Shown: piece after piece, positions 25,455 through 34,777 of the stretch
How the letters are laid out: the number at the start of each line of letters is the position of its first letter
Position numbering within the stretch: position 1 is the first letter of the stretch
Source of the DNA: Erythrobacter fulvus
GTDB taxonomy: Bacteria > Pseudomonadota > Alphaproteobacteria > Sphingomonadales > Sphingomonadaceae
Reading direction: 5' to 3'
DNA: 64,000 nucleotides
NCBI RefSeq assembly: GCF_028595285.1
Contig: NZ_JAQQXQ010000007.1
Coordinates: forward strand, 157,750-221,749
Made by a program: the position numbers and the translations under genes
The notes under the pieces: generated by a model
Told to the model about the DNA's origin: nothing
Databases searched by the model: none
What the model saw: the letters and a program-made list of their open reading frames with translations, nothing else

Positions 25455-27746
25455 TCAGTCGAAGCGGTTGTTCTTGGGGAAGCCTTGCGGCGGCATCCGT
25501 CCGGCAGCGCCGCGCGCGACTTTCCACATCCGGATCTCGGTTTCGGTGCGGGTGCGCTCGCCCGATCCGCCCATCTGCCAGCTGAGGCCGTCGGCCAGCA
25601 CGAAGGTGGTCGCATCCGACAGCCCGCCATCGCGGTAACGCTGCAACTGCACCCCCTGTCCCCGCGTCATCACCGGCAATTCTTCCAGATTAAACACCAC
25701 CAGCTTGCGGTTGTCGCCGACGCAAGCAACGTGATCGTGACTTTCGGCAATCGGCCGGATCACCGCCAGTTTCGCGCCGTCCTTCAGGTTCACCACCTGA
25801 CGCCCCTTGCGCGTCTCGGCCAGCAGCTCGTTCATCTCCGCGACAAAGCCCTTGCCGTGGCTCGATGCCAGCAGCAGCCGACCACCCGCGCGATGCACCA
25901 GCATGGCAACGACGGTCGCCTCGGTCTCCAGGTCGATCATGGTCCGCACCGGCTCGCCGAAGCCGCGCGCGCCGGGCAGCTTGTCGCAGCCCAGCGTGAA
26001 GAACCGCCCGTCCGATGCCGCCAGTAACAGTTTGTCGGTGGTCTGCGCGTGGCAGATGAAGGCCAGCCCGTCGCCCTCCTTGTACTTGAATTCCTGATCC
26101 AGCGGGACGTGGCCGCTGGCCGCGCGGATCCAGCCCTTTTGACTGAGGATCACCGTCACCGGCGCCTTTTCGATCATCGCGTCCATGCTGAATTCGACTG
26201 TCGCAGCGGCCTCGGCAATCAACGTGCGACGGCGGCCGATCACCGTGTCCTCGGCATAGTCCTTGCGCAGCGCCTTCAGATCGCGCTTCAGGCGGGTGCG
26301 CTGGCGGGCCGGACTTTCAAGCAGCTTTTCCAGATCGTCCTGTTCGGCCAGCAGTTCGTCCTGCTCCTTGCGCAGCTGCATTTCCTCCAGCTTGCGCAAA
26401 GACCGCAGCCGCATGTTGAGGATCGCTTCGGCCTGCCGGTCGGTCAGCTCAAATTCAGCCATCATCAGCGGCTTGGGCTCGTCCTCGGTGCGGATGATTT
26501 CGATCACCCGATCAAGGTTGAGGAACGCGATGATATAGCCGCGCACCAGCTCCAGCCGCTTGGCGATCTGTTCGAGCCGGTGGCGGGCGCGACGCTGAAG
26601 GATGTCGATTTGCGACACCGTCCAGTTGTCGAGCAGTTCCTTCAGCCCCATCACCATCGGGGTCCGCGTCGCGTCCAGCACGTTGAGGTTGAGGCTGAAC
26701 CGCGTTTCCAGATCGGTCAGCTTGAACAGGCTTTCCTTGAGCAGTTCCGGATCGACATTGCGGCTCTTGGGCACCAGCACGATACGGATTGCGGTGTCGC
26801 TTTCGTCGCGCACATCCTCAAGGATCGGCAACTTGCGATCGGCAATCGCCTGGGCGATCTGCTCGATCAGCTTGGACTTGGGCACCTGATACGGGATTTC
26901 CGAAATCACCAGCTGCCACTGCCCGCCGCCCAGCCTTTCGATCCCGGCTTCGACATCGGCGGCGTCCTTGGCCTCGGGCGCATGGAAACGCCCGCGCAGG
27001 CGGAAGCTGCCGCGTCCAGTGCGATAGGCCTCGGAAATGACGGCAGGGCTATCCACCACCTGCCCGCCGGTGGCGAAGTCGGGGCCGTGGAACAGCTCCA
27101 TCAGCCGTTCGTGGGTGACATGGGGATTGTCGATCAGTTCCAGCGTCGCATCGATGATTTCCGCGACATTATGGCTGGGGATCGAGGTTGCCATGCCTAC
27201 CGCGATCCCGCTTGCCCCGTTGGCGAGCAGGTTGGGGAACAGGCCAGGGAAGATTTCCGGTTCGATCTCCTCGCCATTATAAGTGGGCAGGAAATCGACG
27301 GTGCCTTCGTCCAGCCCCGCCATCAGTTCGAGCGCGGTCCTGGTCAGGCGCGCCTCGGTGTAGCGGTAGGCGGCGGCGTTATCGCCGTCGACATTGCCGA
27401 AATTGCCCTGCCCTTCGACCAGCGGGTAACGCAGCGCGAAATCCTGCGCGAGGCGCACCATGGCGTCATAGACGGATGCATCGCCATGCGGGTGATACTT
27501 GCCGATCACATCGCCGACGACGCGCGCGGATTTCTTGAACGCGGAAGACGGGTCGAGCTTCAGCTGCCGCATCGCCCACAGCAATCGGCGGTGCACCGGT
27601 TTCAGCCCGTCGCGCAGATCGGGAAGGCTGCGCGCGGTGATGGTGGACAGCGCATAGACCAGATAACGCTCGGACAGCGCCGCATCGAAGGGCGCATCGA
27701 CGATCGCGTCGAACGGGTCTGAATCGGTGGTGGCAGGATCGGACAT
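25455..27746 (-). CDS. parC: DNA topoisomerase IV subunit A
   Basis: A 763-residue type IIA topoisomerase A subunit: [24 protein letters not shown] segment [19 protein letters not shown], catalytic Tyr129 in [12 protein letters not shown], and C-terminal beta-propeller blades (for example [15 protein letters not shown]). It works with ParE to decatenate daughter chromosomes. ParC rather than GyrA is indicated by the short length and the lack of a GyrA-box in the C-terminal domain. The position equal to E. coli ParC Ser80 is Ala90. Confidence 0.92.
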   Translation of the reverse strand: MSDPATTDSDPFDAIVDAPFDAALSERYLVYALSTITARSLPDLRDGLKPVHRRLLWAMRQLKLDPSSAFKKSARVVGDVIGKYHPHGDASVYDAMVRLAQDFALRYPLVEGQGNFGNVDGDNAAAYRYTEARLTRTALELMAGLDEGTVDFLPTYNGEEIEPEIFPGLFPNLLANGASGIAVGMATSIPSHNVAEIIDATLELIDNPHVTHERLMELFHGPDFATGGQVVDSPAVISEAYRTGRGSFRLRGRFHAPEAKDAADVEAGIERLGGGQWQLVISEIPYQVPKSKLIEQIAQAIADRKLPILEDVRDESDTAIRIVLVPKSRNVDPELLKESLFKLTDLETRFSLNLNVLDATRTPMVMGLKELLDNWTVSQIDILQRRARHRLEQIAKRLELVRGYIIAFLNLDRVIEIIRTEDEPKPLMMAEFELTDRQAEAILNMRLRSLRKLEEMQLRKEQDELLAEQDDLEKLLESPARQRTRLKRDLKALRKDYAEDTVIGRRRTLIAEAAATVEFSMDAMIEKAPVTVILSQKGWIRAASGHVPLDQEFKYKEGDGLAFICHAQTTDKLLLAASDGRFFTLGCDKLPGARGFGEPVRTMIDLETEATVVAMLVHRAGGRLLLASSHGKGFVAEMNELLAETRKGRQVVNLKDGAKLAVIRPIAESHDHVACVGDNRKLVVFNLEELPVMTRGQGVQLQRYRDGGLSDATTFVLADGLSWQMGGSGERTRTETEIRMWKVARGAAGRMPPQGFPKNNRFD

Positions 27747-27906
27747 GCCGATTGTCTAGCAATCCGCGCCCCGCGCAGGGAGAGGTCTTTCCACAGGCTT
27801 GGCTGCGGCACGGCCCATCGCGACACAGCCACGCCCGGCCCCGCCGGAAGGAACATCGCCCACCCAAGCCCGTTGATCAGGTGACGTAAAAACAAGGAGA
27901 TAGCAT

Positions 27907-28470
27907 ATGAAGCCGATCCTCATCATCGCCACCGACGGGTTCGAACAGTCCGAACTGACGGAGCCGAAACGGCTACTGGAGGATGCCGGAGCCGAAACCG
28001 TCATCGCCAGCCTCGACGAAGGCGCAATCAAGGGCTGGAAGGACGGCAACTGGGGCGAAAACGTTACCGTCGACATGCTGGTCGATGATGTCAGCGTCGA
28101 TGATTACGCCGCGCTGTTGCTGCCGGGCGGCCAGATGAACCCCGATATCCTGCGCATGAACGATACCGTGATCCGGCTGGTGCGCGAATTCGACAAGGCG
28201 GAAAAGCCCATCGCCGCGATCTGTCACGCGCCGTGGCTGCTGGCCGAAGCAGGGATCATTCGCGGCAAGGTGGTGACCGGCTGGCCCTCGATCCGCACCG
28301 ATCTCACCAATGCCGGGGGCGCCGTGATCGACCAGATGGTTGCGGTCGACGGCAATATCATCACCAGCCGCATGCCGTCGGACATTCCGGCCTTCACCAA
28401 GGCGTTGATGGATGCGGCGGGGATGCGCAAGACCGGCCGGGAAGCCGACGTCCAGAAACAGGCCGCCTGA
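27907..28470 (+). CDS. DJ-1/PfpI family protein (type 1 glutamine amidotransferase-like)
   Basis: A 187-residue protein of the PfpI/YhbO group: IIATDGFEQSELTEPKRLLE, Glu in the active site, LLLPGGQMNPDILR and the nucleophile elbow AAICHAPWLLAEAG with Cys and adjacent His. Members act as deglycases, chaperones or stress proteins. Start ATG follows AAGGAG at ideal spacing. Monocistronic, with its own terminator. Confidence 0.92.
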   Translation: MKPILIIATDGFEQSELTEPKRLLEDAGAETVIASLDEGAIKGWKDGNWGENVTVDMLVDDVSVDDYAALLLPGGQMNPDILRMNDTVIRLVREFDKAEKPIAAICHAPWLLAEAGIIRGKVVTGWPSIRTDLTNAGGAVIDQMVAVDGNIITSRMPSDIPAFTKALMDAAGMRKTGREADVQKQAA

Positions 28471-28503
28471 CAACGAACGTGGCATCACGCCAAGATTGAC
28501 GAA

Positions 28504-28536
28504 CCCCGCCCCGCCAGTGCGCGTGGCGGGGTTTTT
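28504..28536 (+). terminator. Rho-independent terminator
   Basis: CCCCGCC (28504-28510) pairs with GGCGGGG (28525-28531), followed by TTTTT (28532-28536). It ends the PfpI-like gene ahead of the convergent ferredoxin gene. Confidence 0.8.
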
Positions 28537-28542
28537 CGTTTG

Positions 28543-28878
28543 CTACATCCGCCGCAGGTCGTTGCTTTCGCTCGGCACGCCCACAGTCAGTCCGTCCATT
28601 TCGGCAGAAAGCTCGATCTGGCACGAAAGGCGCGAGGTGCGGCGCGCGCCCGCGGCAAAATCGAGCATGTCCTCCTCTTCCTCGGCAGCCGGCAGCAAAC
28701 GGTCGAACCACTCGGGCGCGACGATCACGTGGCAGGTCGAACACGCCATCTGCCCCTCGCAGGTGCCTTCAAGCGGCAGGCCCGCCGCCTGCCCTACCCG
28801 CAGCAGGTTGTCACCCGGCTCGGCCGTGGCGATGACCGGCTTGCCATGGGGATCGATGAAGGTGACGGTGATGCTCAC
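28543..28878 (-). CDS. [2Fe-2S] ferredoxin (adrenodoxin/ISC type)
   Basis: 111 residues with the adrenodoxin-type cluster ligands CEGQMACSTC followed by a distant fourth Cys in RLSCQIEL. Acidic stretch AAEEEEDMLDF typical for electron delivery. Start GTG 28878 overlaps the stop of the upstream cysteine desulfurase (GTGA), suggesting that it supplies electrons in Fe-S cluster assembly or in a sulfur-insertion reaction linked to the two desulfurases. Confidence 0.9.
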   Translation of the reverse strand: MSITVTFIDPHGKPVIATAEPGDNLLRVGQAAGLPLEGTCEGQMACSTCHVIVAPEWFDRLLPAAEEEEDMLDFAAGARRTSRLSCQIELSAEMDGLTVGVPSESNDLRRM

Positions 28879-29972
28879 AGGCCCTGCTCCTTGGCCGCGG
28901 CATTGATCGCGGCGGCGGCGGTTTCGATGTCCTCACGGGTGGTATAGCGGCCAAAGCCCAGACGTATCGAACTTTTTGCCTGAACGTCGCTGAGGCCGAT
29001 TGCGCGCAGCACATGGCTGGGCCGCCCCGATCCGCTGGCGCAGGCGCTACCGGCTGAAAACATGACGGAGCGACAATCGCTCATCAGCCGGGCGACATCG
29101 AGCCCGTCCTTGCGGATGTTGAGATTGCCGTGCCAGCGGTGTTCGGCGCTGCCGTTCAATGCCCACCCCGCAAAAGCCGCGCGGGCGCTGCGCCAAAGGC
29201 GTTCGACATGCAGCGAATCCTCGCTCATGCGATCGGCTGCCACCTGTGCAGCAGCGCCGAAACCTGCGCACAAAGCCGGCGACAAAGTGCCCGAACGAAG
29301 CCCCGCCTCCTGCCCGCCACCCAGCACCAGCGGATCGGGCCCGGTCGCCCCTTTGCCCAGCCACAGCGCCCCGATGCCCTTGGGGCCGTGGATCTTGTGT
29401 GCGGAAATGGCGATGTAATCCGCCGCAATCTCCACCGGCACCCGGCCATAGGCCTGCACTGCATCGACCAGCACCCGCGCCCCGGCGCCGCGCGCGATGC
29501 GGGCGATCTCGGCCAGCGGGTTGCGCACGCCGATTTCGTTGTTGATCGCCATCGCCGCCACCAGACCGGTTTGCGGCGTGATCGCGGCGGCAAGCGCCTG
29601 TGTGTCGGCGCGGCCATCGGAAGTCACGGGCAAGATAGTGAAACGGCGCCCCTGCGCTTCCACAGCGCGTGCGCAATCGAGCACGGCGGCATGTTCGGTG
29701 GCGAAGGTAATCACATCACCGGGCGTGCCTTGCAGCACCATGTTGATCGCCTCGGTCGCACCCGAAGTGAAGACGAGCTTACCACCTTCCGGAAGCAGCG
29801 CGCCCACCCGCTCTCGCGCTGTCTCGACCGCCGCTGCCGCCATGCGGCCCATGCGGTGCGATGAATGGGGGTTGCCGAAAGTGTCGCTGTCCGGCCCGCC
29901 CAGCCAGCGCAACATCGCCTCGCGCGCTTCGGGGCAAAGGGGCGTGGTGGCCTGATAGTCGAGGTAGATCAT
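28875..29972 (-). CDS. Cysteine desulfurase (IscS/NifS-like), second of a pair
   Basis: A 365-residue class V PLP enzyme: MIYLDYQATTPLCPEAREA, PLP-Lys in ISAHKIHGPKGIGALWLG and the persulfide Cys in SAGSACASGSGRPSHVL. It takes sulfur from cysteine to form an enzyme persulfide. It overlaps the upstream desulfurase (ATGA) and the downstream ferredoxin (GTGA). Both PLP-Lys and Cys are intact, so it should be active. No IscU or SufU scaffold is in the window. Confidence 0.92.
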   Translation of the reverse strand: MIYLDYQATTPLCPEAREAMLRWLGGPDSDTFGNPHSSHRMGRMAAAAVETARERVGALLPEGGKLVFTSGATEAINMVLQGTPGDVITFATEHAAVLDCARAVEAQGRRFTILPVTSDGRADTQALAAAITPQTGLVAAMAINNEIGVRNPLAEIARIARGAGARVLVDAVQAYGRVPVEIAADYIAISAHKIHGPKGIGALWLGKGATGPDPLVLGGGQEAGLRSGTLSPALCAGFGAAAQVAADRMSEDSLHVERLWRSARAAFAGWALNGSAEHRWHGNLNIRKDGLDVARLMSDCRSVMFSAGSACASGSGRPSHVLRAIGLSDVQAKSSIRLGFGRYTTREDIETAAAAINAAAKEQGL

Positions 29973-30967
29973 GCCAGCGAAGCCCAGGATTGGGCAAAGC
30001 GGTCAAGTTCGTCCGGCGTGGTATTCCAGCCAAGGCTGACGCGGATAGTGCGCGCGGCCACATCGTCCGGCACGCCGAAGGCATCGAGAACCCGGCTTTT
30101 CTTGAGCGTGCCGGAGGAACACGCGCTCCCTGCCGAGACAGCAAAGCCCATCGCGTCGAGGCGGATCAGGAGGGCCTGCGCGCTGATGGAAGGGTGGGTC
30201 AGCGCAAATATGTAATCCACCTGCTCGCCGATCGTCAGACGTTGCGCCGATACCCTGTCGGCGAAAGCCGCGCGCTGCGCGGATGTCGTGCGCCATTCGT
30301 CCGCTTCCAGCGCCGCCGCCATGCCCATTGCACCGGGCAGGTTCTCGGTACCCTGCCGGTAGCCGCGCTCATGCCCGCCGACAGGCTCGAGCAGGTTGAA
30401 GTCGCGGACCAGCAAAGCGCCGATGCCGATCGGGCCGCCAAACTTGTGCGCCGATACAACCAGCATGTCGGCCTTGGGCAAACCCAGCTTGCCTGCGGAT
30501 TGGGCGCAGTCCGAAAGCGTTATCACACCATTATCGCGGACCGTTTCGACCATGTCGCTCACCGGATTGATGGTGCCGGTTTCGGAATTGACGTGCTGCA
30601 CCGCAAGCAAAGTGCGTGCATCGAGCGGTTCGTCGCCGGTAAAGATTTCGGCACCCGGTGCCGCGCGGAACACGGCGTCATGCTCGACTGCACTGACGAT
30701 CCTCCGCTCCACCTTTGCGCGATTGAGCGCGATCCACAGCGCTTCGCTTGCCCCGCTGGTGAAGATCAGCTCCCCTTCCCACCCCAGCGTCCGCTTGATC
30801 CGCTCGCGCGCATCCTCCAACGCCGCCCGCGCGCGGCGGCCTTCGGCGTGGGGGCTGGAGGGGTTTGCCCAGATGTCGAATCCCTCCTCCATCGCTGCCT
30901 TCGCCTCGGGGCGCAGCGGCGAAGTGGCGGCATGATCGAGATAGACCCGGTCGGGAATGGCAGACAT
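29969..30967 (-). CDS. Cysteine desulfurase (NifS-like), first of a pair
   Basis: A 332-residue class V aminotransferase-fold enzyme, shorter than and clearly divergent from its neighbour: VYLDHAATSPLRPEAKAAM, PLP-Lys in VSAHKFGGPIGIGALLVRD and Cys in VSAGSACSSGTLKKSRVL. ATG 30967 was taken; a GTG two codons earlier is possible. It leads the three-gene desulfurase-desulfurase-ferredoxin operon and faces the alpha/beta-hydrolase gene across 95 bp. Confidence 0.9.
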   Translation of the reverse strand: MSAIPDRVYLDHAATSPLRPEAKAAMEEGFDIWANPSSPHAEGRRARAALEDARERIKRTLGWEGELIFTSGASEALWIALNRAKVERRIVSAVEHDAVFRAAPGAEIFTGDEPLDARTLLAVQHVNSETGTINPVSDMVETVRDNGVITLSDCAQSAGKLGLPKADMLVVSAHKFGGPIGIGALLVRDFNLLEPVGGHERGYRQGTENLPGAMGMAAALEADEWRTTSAQRAAFADRVSAQRLTIGEQVDYIFALTHPSISAQALLIRLDAMGFAVSAGSACSSGTLKKSRVLDAFGVPDDVAARTIRVSLGWNTTPDELDRFAQSWASLA

Positions 30968-31062
30968 CCTCACAAAAAATTGCGATTTGCGCGTTCGCGC
31001 TTATATAGACCGCGCAATGGCAAGCGCCACCCGGCGCGGCTTCTCGTATACAAGGCTTACCG

Positions 31063-31719
31063 ATGCCCTCAGTCATCTTTCCCGGCCCCGAAGGCCGCCT
31101 CGAAGGCCGTTTCTCTCCGCCCCCGCGCCCGCGCGCGCCGGTGGCGATGATCCTCCATCCGCACCCCGAAGGCGGCGGCACGATGAACGACCGCATCGTG
31201 CAGCGGCTGTACAAGACCTTTGCCGACCGCGGCTTTGCCACGCTGCGCTTCAATTTCCGCGGCGTGGGACGCAGTCAGGGCTCGTTTGACAGCGGCGTTG
31301 GTGAATTGTCCGACGCAGCCTCCGCGCTCGACTGGGTGCAGTCGATCCACCCCGAAGCGCAGAGCACCTGGATCGCGGGCTACAGCTTCGGCGCGCTGAT
31401 CGGCATGCAGCTGCTGATGCGCCGCCCCGAAGTGCGCGGGTTCATCTCGGTCGCACCGCCGGCCAATATGTATGATTTCAGCTTCCTCGCCCCCTGCCCC
31501 GCCTCCGGCATTTTCGTGCAGGGCGCGGCCGATACCGTGGTGCAGCCTGCCGCAGTGCAAAAGCTGGTCGACAAGCTGCGCACGCAGAAGCACATCACCA
31601 TCCACCACGAGGAAATCCCGCGCGCCAACCACTTCTTCGAGAACGAGCTCGAGGAACTGATGGCATCGGTCGACAATTACCTCGACTTCCGGCTCTCGCC
31701 GGACTGCCCGATCAAGTAA
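31063..31719 (+). CDS. Alpha/beta hydrolase (small, YtaP/DUF-type)
   Basis: 218 residues with LHPHPEGGGTMNDRIVQRLY (oxyanion region), FNFRGVGRSQGSFDSGVGE, nucleophile Ser in WIAGYSFGALIGMQ, Asp in VQGAADTVVQ and His in PRANHFFENE. This compact hydrolase type is conserved in proteobacteria and in sphingomonads often lies beside Fe-S assembly genes; its substrate is unknown. Divergent from the desulfurase operon. Confidence 0.88.
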   Translation: MPSVIFPGPEGRLEGRFSPPPRPRAPVAMILHPHPEGGGTMNDRIVQRLYKTFADRGFATLRFNFRGVGRSQGSFDSGVGELSDAASALDWVQSIHPEAQSTWIAGYSFGALIGMQLLMRRPEVRGFISVAPPANMYDFSFLAPCPASGIFVQGAADTVVQPAAVQKLVDKLRTQKHITIHHEEIPRANHFFENELEELMASVDNYLDFRLSPDCPIK

Positions 31720-31724
31720 AAGTG

Positions 31725-31756
31725 GCAAATCAGGACCGGAGACGGTTCTGATTTGC
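31725..31756 (+). terminator. Strong hairpin after the alpha/beta hydrolase
   Basis: GCAAATCAGGACC (31725-31737) pairs with GGTTCTGATTTGC (31744-31756), one G-U pair, loop GGAGAC. There is no T-run after it, so it may be a 3' stabilising or Rho-assisted end rather than a classical terminator. Confidence 0.5.
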
Positions 31757-31885
31757 AACGCGAAACTTCTTCGCCCCTATCAAAAGTCATAGTACTCTGG
31801 CTCCCGAGCGGGGCCGGAGGGTTCACGCTACCCCTAGGGCGCTCCGGCCACCGCTCCCACGAAGATGGAGAGAGGAGTCCCCCTG

Positions 31886-32566
31886 ATGAACTATGCCTCC
31901 AACACCCGCCGTCCCAACCCCGCAGCGTTGGCGGGCGCGCTTTTTATCCCGGCTGCCTTTGCCGCGCTGCTGGTGGTGGGCCTCGCGGTCAAGGTCGTGA
32001 TTGCGGAAAAACCGCCTGCGCTCGAAGGCTTTACGCTCGAACCGATCCCGATCCCCCCGCCTCCGCCCGAACCGGTCGAAACCGCCACCACCACGAAGAA
32101 ACAGGCGAGCAGCACTTCGACCACCATCACCCGGCCCGACAACATCCCGATCAGTCTGGGCAGTGACAACCCGATCGAGACGCTGCCCGGCGTGGGCGAA
32201 ATCACCGGCCCGATAATCGGCCCGGTCGACTTCGGCATCCCCGGCCCGACGCCTAGCGCATCGCCGTTCGATCCCGTCGGCGCGGCCCCGCGCAACAATC
32301 CGGGACGCTGGGTCACGGATAGCGATTACCGCCCGCGCTGGATCCGCGAAGGTCTGACCGGCAACGCCAGCTTCACGCTGAGGATCGACGCGGCGGGCAA
32401 GGTAACCGACTGCACCATCACCCGCTCGACCGGGCATCCGGTGCTCGACGCGGCGACTTGCGAGCTGGTGACCAAGCGCGCCCGCTTCGATGCCGCGCGC
32501 GACGGGACGGGCAAGCCGGTGGCGGGCAGCTTCTCCGGCTCGATCAACTGGCGCATACCTGATTAA
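31886..32566 (+). CDS. TonB-like energy transducer protein
   Basis: 226 residues: one N-terminal membrane helix (ALFIPAAFAALLVVGLAVKVV), a Pro-rich periplasmic stretch (EPIPIPPPPPEPVET), a Thr/Ser-rich linker and a C-terminal TonB domain with SDYRPRWIREGLTGNASFTL, VTDCTITRSTGHPVLDAATC and the final INWRIPD. It would link the proton-motive force to outer-membrane receptors, but no exbB/exbD or receptor is adjacent. ATG 31886 is preferred since GAGAGGAG lies just upstream; the ATG at 31865 precedes that site. Confidence 0.85.
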   Translation: MNYASNTRRPNPAALAGALFIPAAFAALLVVGLAVKVVIAEKPPALEGFTLEPIPIPPPPPEPVETATTTKKQASSTSTTITRPDNIPISLGSDNPIETLPGVGEITGPIIGPVDFGIPGPTPSASPFDPVGAAPRNNPGRWVTDSDYRPRWIREGLTGNASFTLRIDAAGKVTDCTITRSTGHPVLDAATCELVTKRARFDAARDGTGKPVAGSFSGSINWRIPD

Positions 32567-32575
32567 TAGCCGCGC

Positions 32576-32602
32576 GCCGGGGGCGTTCTATTCGCCCCCG
32601 GC
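32576..32602. terminator. Bidirectional hairpin between convergent genes
   Basis: GCCGGGGGCG (32576-32585) pairs perfectly with CGCCCCCGGC (32593-32602), loop TTCTATT. It separates the TonB-like gene from the convergent small membrane protein and contains the latter's stop codon. Confidence 0.6.
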
Positions 32603-32800
32603 AGCCTTGATTTGGTCGATCGGTGCTTCGCCGTCCTTGCTCGGAACCGTCCAGATCAGGACGTTGAGCACGGCAATCACCGCCAGCAACACCATCAGCG
32701 CGGGCTGCTTCAGCTGGCCGGTGCGCCGCCACAACGCGAAAGCACCTGCCAGCAGCGCCAGCGCGGCCAGCATCACAATCGAGAGCACGATATCGGTCAT
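32588..32800 (-). CDS. Small two-helix membrane protein
   Basis: 70 residues with two membrane helices (IVLSIVMLAALALLAGAFALW and ALMVLLAVIAVLNVLIW) joined by RRTGQLKQP and a charged tail. Length, composition and context suggest a genuine gene; no function is known to me. It faces the TonB-like gene and shares a terminator hairpin with it. Confidence 0.7.
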   Translation of the reverse strand: MTDIVLSIVMLAALALLAGAFALWRRTGQLKQPALMVLLAVIAVLNVLIWTVPSKDGEAPIDQIKAAGGE

Positions 32801-32873
32801 GCGCAGCCCCTAGCGCGCCTGGCGCTCGCAGCGCAATTGACTTGGACAAGTCGCGCCGCCAAACCCTGCGGCC

Positions 32874-34718
32874 ATGAGAGAGAGATTTGCCGATTTCACC
32901 CGCCGCCAGACCCTCGCCGGGCTGGGCGGCGTTTCCACCCTCGCCCTGCTGCCCGCCTGCGCGCGTGGCCAGGCCGGGCTTGCCAATGCCCCGATCGCGG
33001 CGCTCGAACCCGACGCCGCGCTGGATTCGATCGCCTACCGGATGCTGGCCCACGAACCGGGCCGCGCCACCGGGCTTGGCGTCGATACGGGCGAATATGC
33101 CGCATGGCGATCGACCTTCGGCACCCCCGGTGAAGAGGGCCGGAGCGACTATGCCAGCACGTTGAAGGAGCTGGTGGCGGAAGCCGGCGCCTATCCCAAG
33201 GACGGCCTGACCAGCGACCAGCAGATCGGTTTCGAAGTGGTCGAAACCGCCTTTACCCGGGCGTTGGAAGGCATGGCCATGCCCTATGGCGACGTCGCCG
33301 TGGGCAGCTGGCGCAATGCGCCCTATGTCGTGATCCAGAATGTCGGCGGTTATATCGATTTGCCGCGCTTTTTCGGCTCCTCGCAGCCGCTCAAGACGGC
33401 CGAGGACATCGGCCCTTATATGGACCGCCTTGCCGAAGTCCCGGCGATTCTTGACGGAGAACTCGACCGCATACGTTCCGCCCATGGCATGGGCGTGGTG
33501 CCGCCGTCCTTCCTGCTCGACAAGGCGATCGCCCAGATGGAAGCGAGCCTCGGACAGGCGAAGGACGGCTATGCCGGGCCGCTGTCGGCATCCGGCATCA
33601 GCGGGGCCGACCGCGCCGCGACACAGGCCGAACGCATCGTCGCCGGCGGCATCGTCCCCGCGCTCGAACGCCAGCTGGCCGAACTCAAGCGCCAGCGTGT
33701 TGATGCCAAGGACAACGCCGGCATGTGGGCGCAGCCGATGGGCGAGGAATATTACGCCTGGGCCGTCAGGGCATCGACCACCACCACACTGACACCGGAC
33801 GAAATCCACCGGCAGGGCCTCGCCGAGCTGGAGGAACTCCACGGTCGGATGGACCCGATCCTTAGGGAAATCGGTTACACCAATGGCAGTGTGGGCGAAC
33901 GGATGCAGGCCCTCAGCCGCGACCCGCGTTACCAGTTTTCTGAAGGCGATCCGGGCCGAAAGGAAATCTTCGCCTTCATCGATGAGCGGCTTGAATGGAT
34001 CAAGGCGCAGATGCCGCGCGCTTTCAACCGTCTGGTCGATCCGCCGCTCGAGGTGCGCCGCCTGCCGCTGGCCGAGGAGCCGGGCGCGCCGGGCGCCTAT
34101 GGCGGCGCGGGCAGCAAGGACGGCAGCATTCCCGGGCGCTTCTGGATCAATTTGCGCACCACCGATCTGCACCGCAAATACGACCTTGCCGACCTTACCT
34201 TCCACGAAAGCATTCCCGGCCACGTCTGGGAGGGCGAATTCTCCAACCGCCTGCCGCTGATCCGCTCGATCCTTGCCTTCAATGCCTTCTCCGAAGGCTG
34301 GGCGCTCTATGCCGAACAACTAGCGGACGAGCTGGGCGCCTATGACGAATTCAAGGTCGGACGCCTTGGTTACCTCCAGTCGCTCGCCTTCCGCGCCTGC
34401 CGTCTGGTGGTAGACACCGGCCTGCATTCCAAGCGCTGGACGCGTGAACAGGGCCGGCAGTTCTTCGTCGAGCGTAATGGTTCGAAGGCGGAGGAAGTCG
34501 CAAGCGAGGTCGATCGCTATTGCAGCTGGCCGGGGCAGGCCTGCGGCTACAAGATCGGCCATAGCGAAATCGTCCGCCAGCGCGCGCGGGCGCAGGCCGA
34601 GCTGGGCGGCGCTTACGACTTCAAGGCGTTCAACACCGCCGTCATCCTTGGCGGGAACGCGCCGCTGAATGTCGTCGAACATACCGTAAGCCGTTATATT
34701 GCCAACGCGAAGGGCTGA
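32874..34718 (+). CDS. DUF885 family exported protein (putative metallopeptidase-like)
   Basis: 614 residues. The N-terminus looks like a twin-arginine lipoprotein signal (TRRQTLAGLGGVSTLALLPAC). The DUF885 body carries the hallmark LTFHESIPGHVWEGEF (HE..PGH) near residue 445, FNAFSEGWALYAEQLADELG with a conserved Glu, and the C-terminal QACGYKIGHSEIVRQR. The HExxPGH motif suggests a zinc-dependent peptidase, which is not proven for the family. Monocistronic. Confidence 0.87.
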   Translation: MRERFADFTRRQTLAGLGGVSTLALLPACARGQAGLANAPIAALEPDAALDSIAYRMLAHEPGRATGLGVDTGEYAAWRSTFGTPGEEGRSDYASTLKELVAEAGAYPKDGLTSDQQIGFEVVETAFTRALEGMAMPYGDVAVGSWRNAPYVVIQNVGGYIDLPRFFGSSQPLKTAEDIGPYMDRLAEVPAILDGELDRIRSAHGMGVVPPSFLLDKAIAQMEASLGQAKDGYAGPLSASGISGADRAATQAERIVAGGIVPALERQLAELKRQRVDAKDNAGMWAQPMGEEYYAWAVRASTTTTLTPDEIHRQGLAELEELHGRMDPILREIGYTNGSVGERMQALSRDPRYQFSEGDPGRKEIFAFIDERLEWIKAQMPRAFNRLVDPPLEVRRLPLAEEPGAPGAYGGAGSKDGSIPGRFWINLRTTDLHRKYDLADLTFHESIPGHVWEGEFSNRLPLIRSILAFNAFSEGWALYAEQLADELGAYDEFKVGRLGYLQSLAFRACRLVVDTGLHSKRWTREQGRQFFVERNGSKAEEVASEVDRYCSWPGQACGYKIGHSEIVRQRARAQAELGGAYDFKAFNTAVILGGNAPLNVVEHTVSRYIANAKG

Positions 34719-34777
34719 CCCCATCTTGCAACCTCCGGCGGGCATTCCCTTTGCCGGAATGGCCGCCGGAGGTGCGC

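Noticed and set aside
26049..27722. Plus-strand frame of 557 codons
   Set aside because: Antisense shadow of parC, which has full family motifs.
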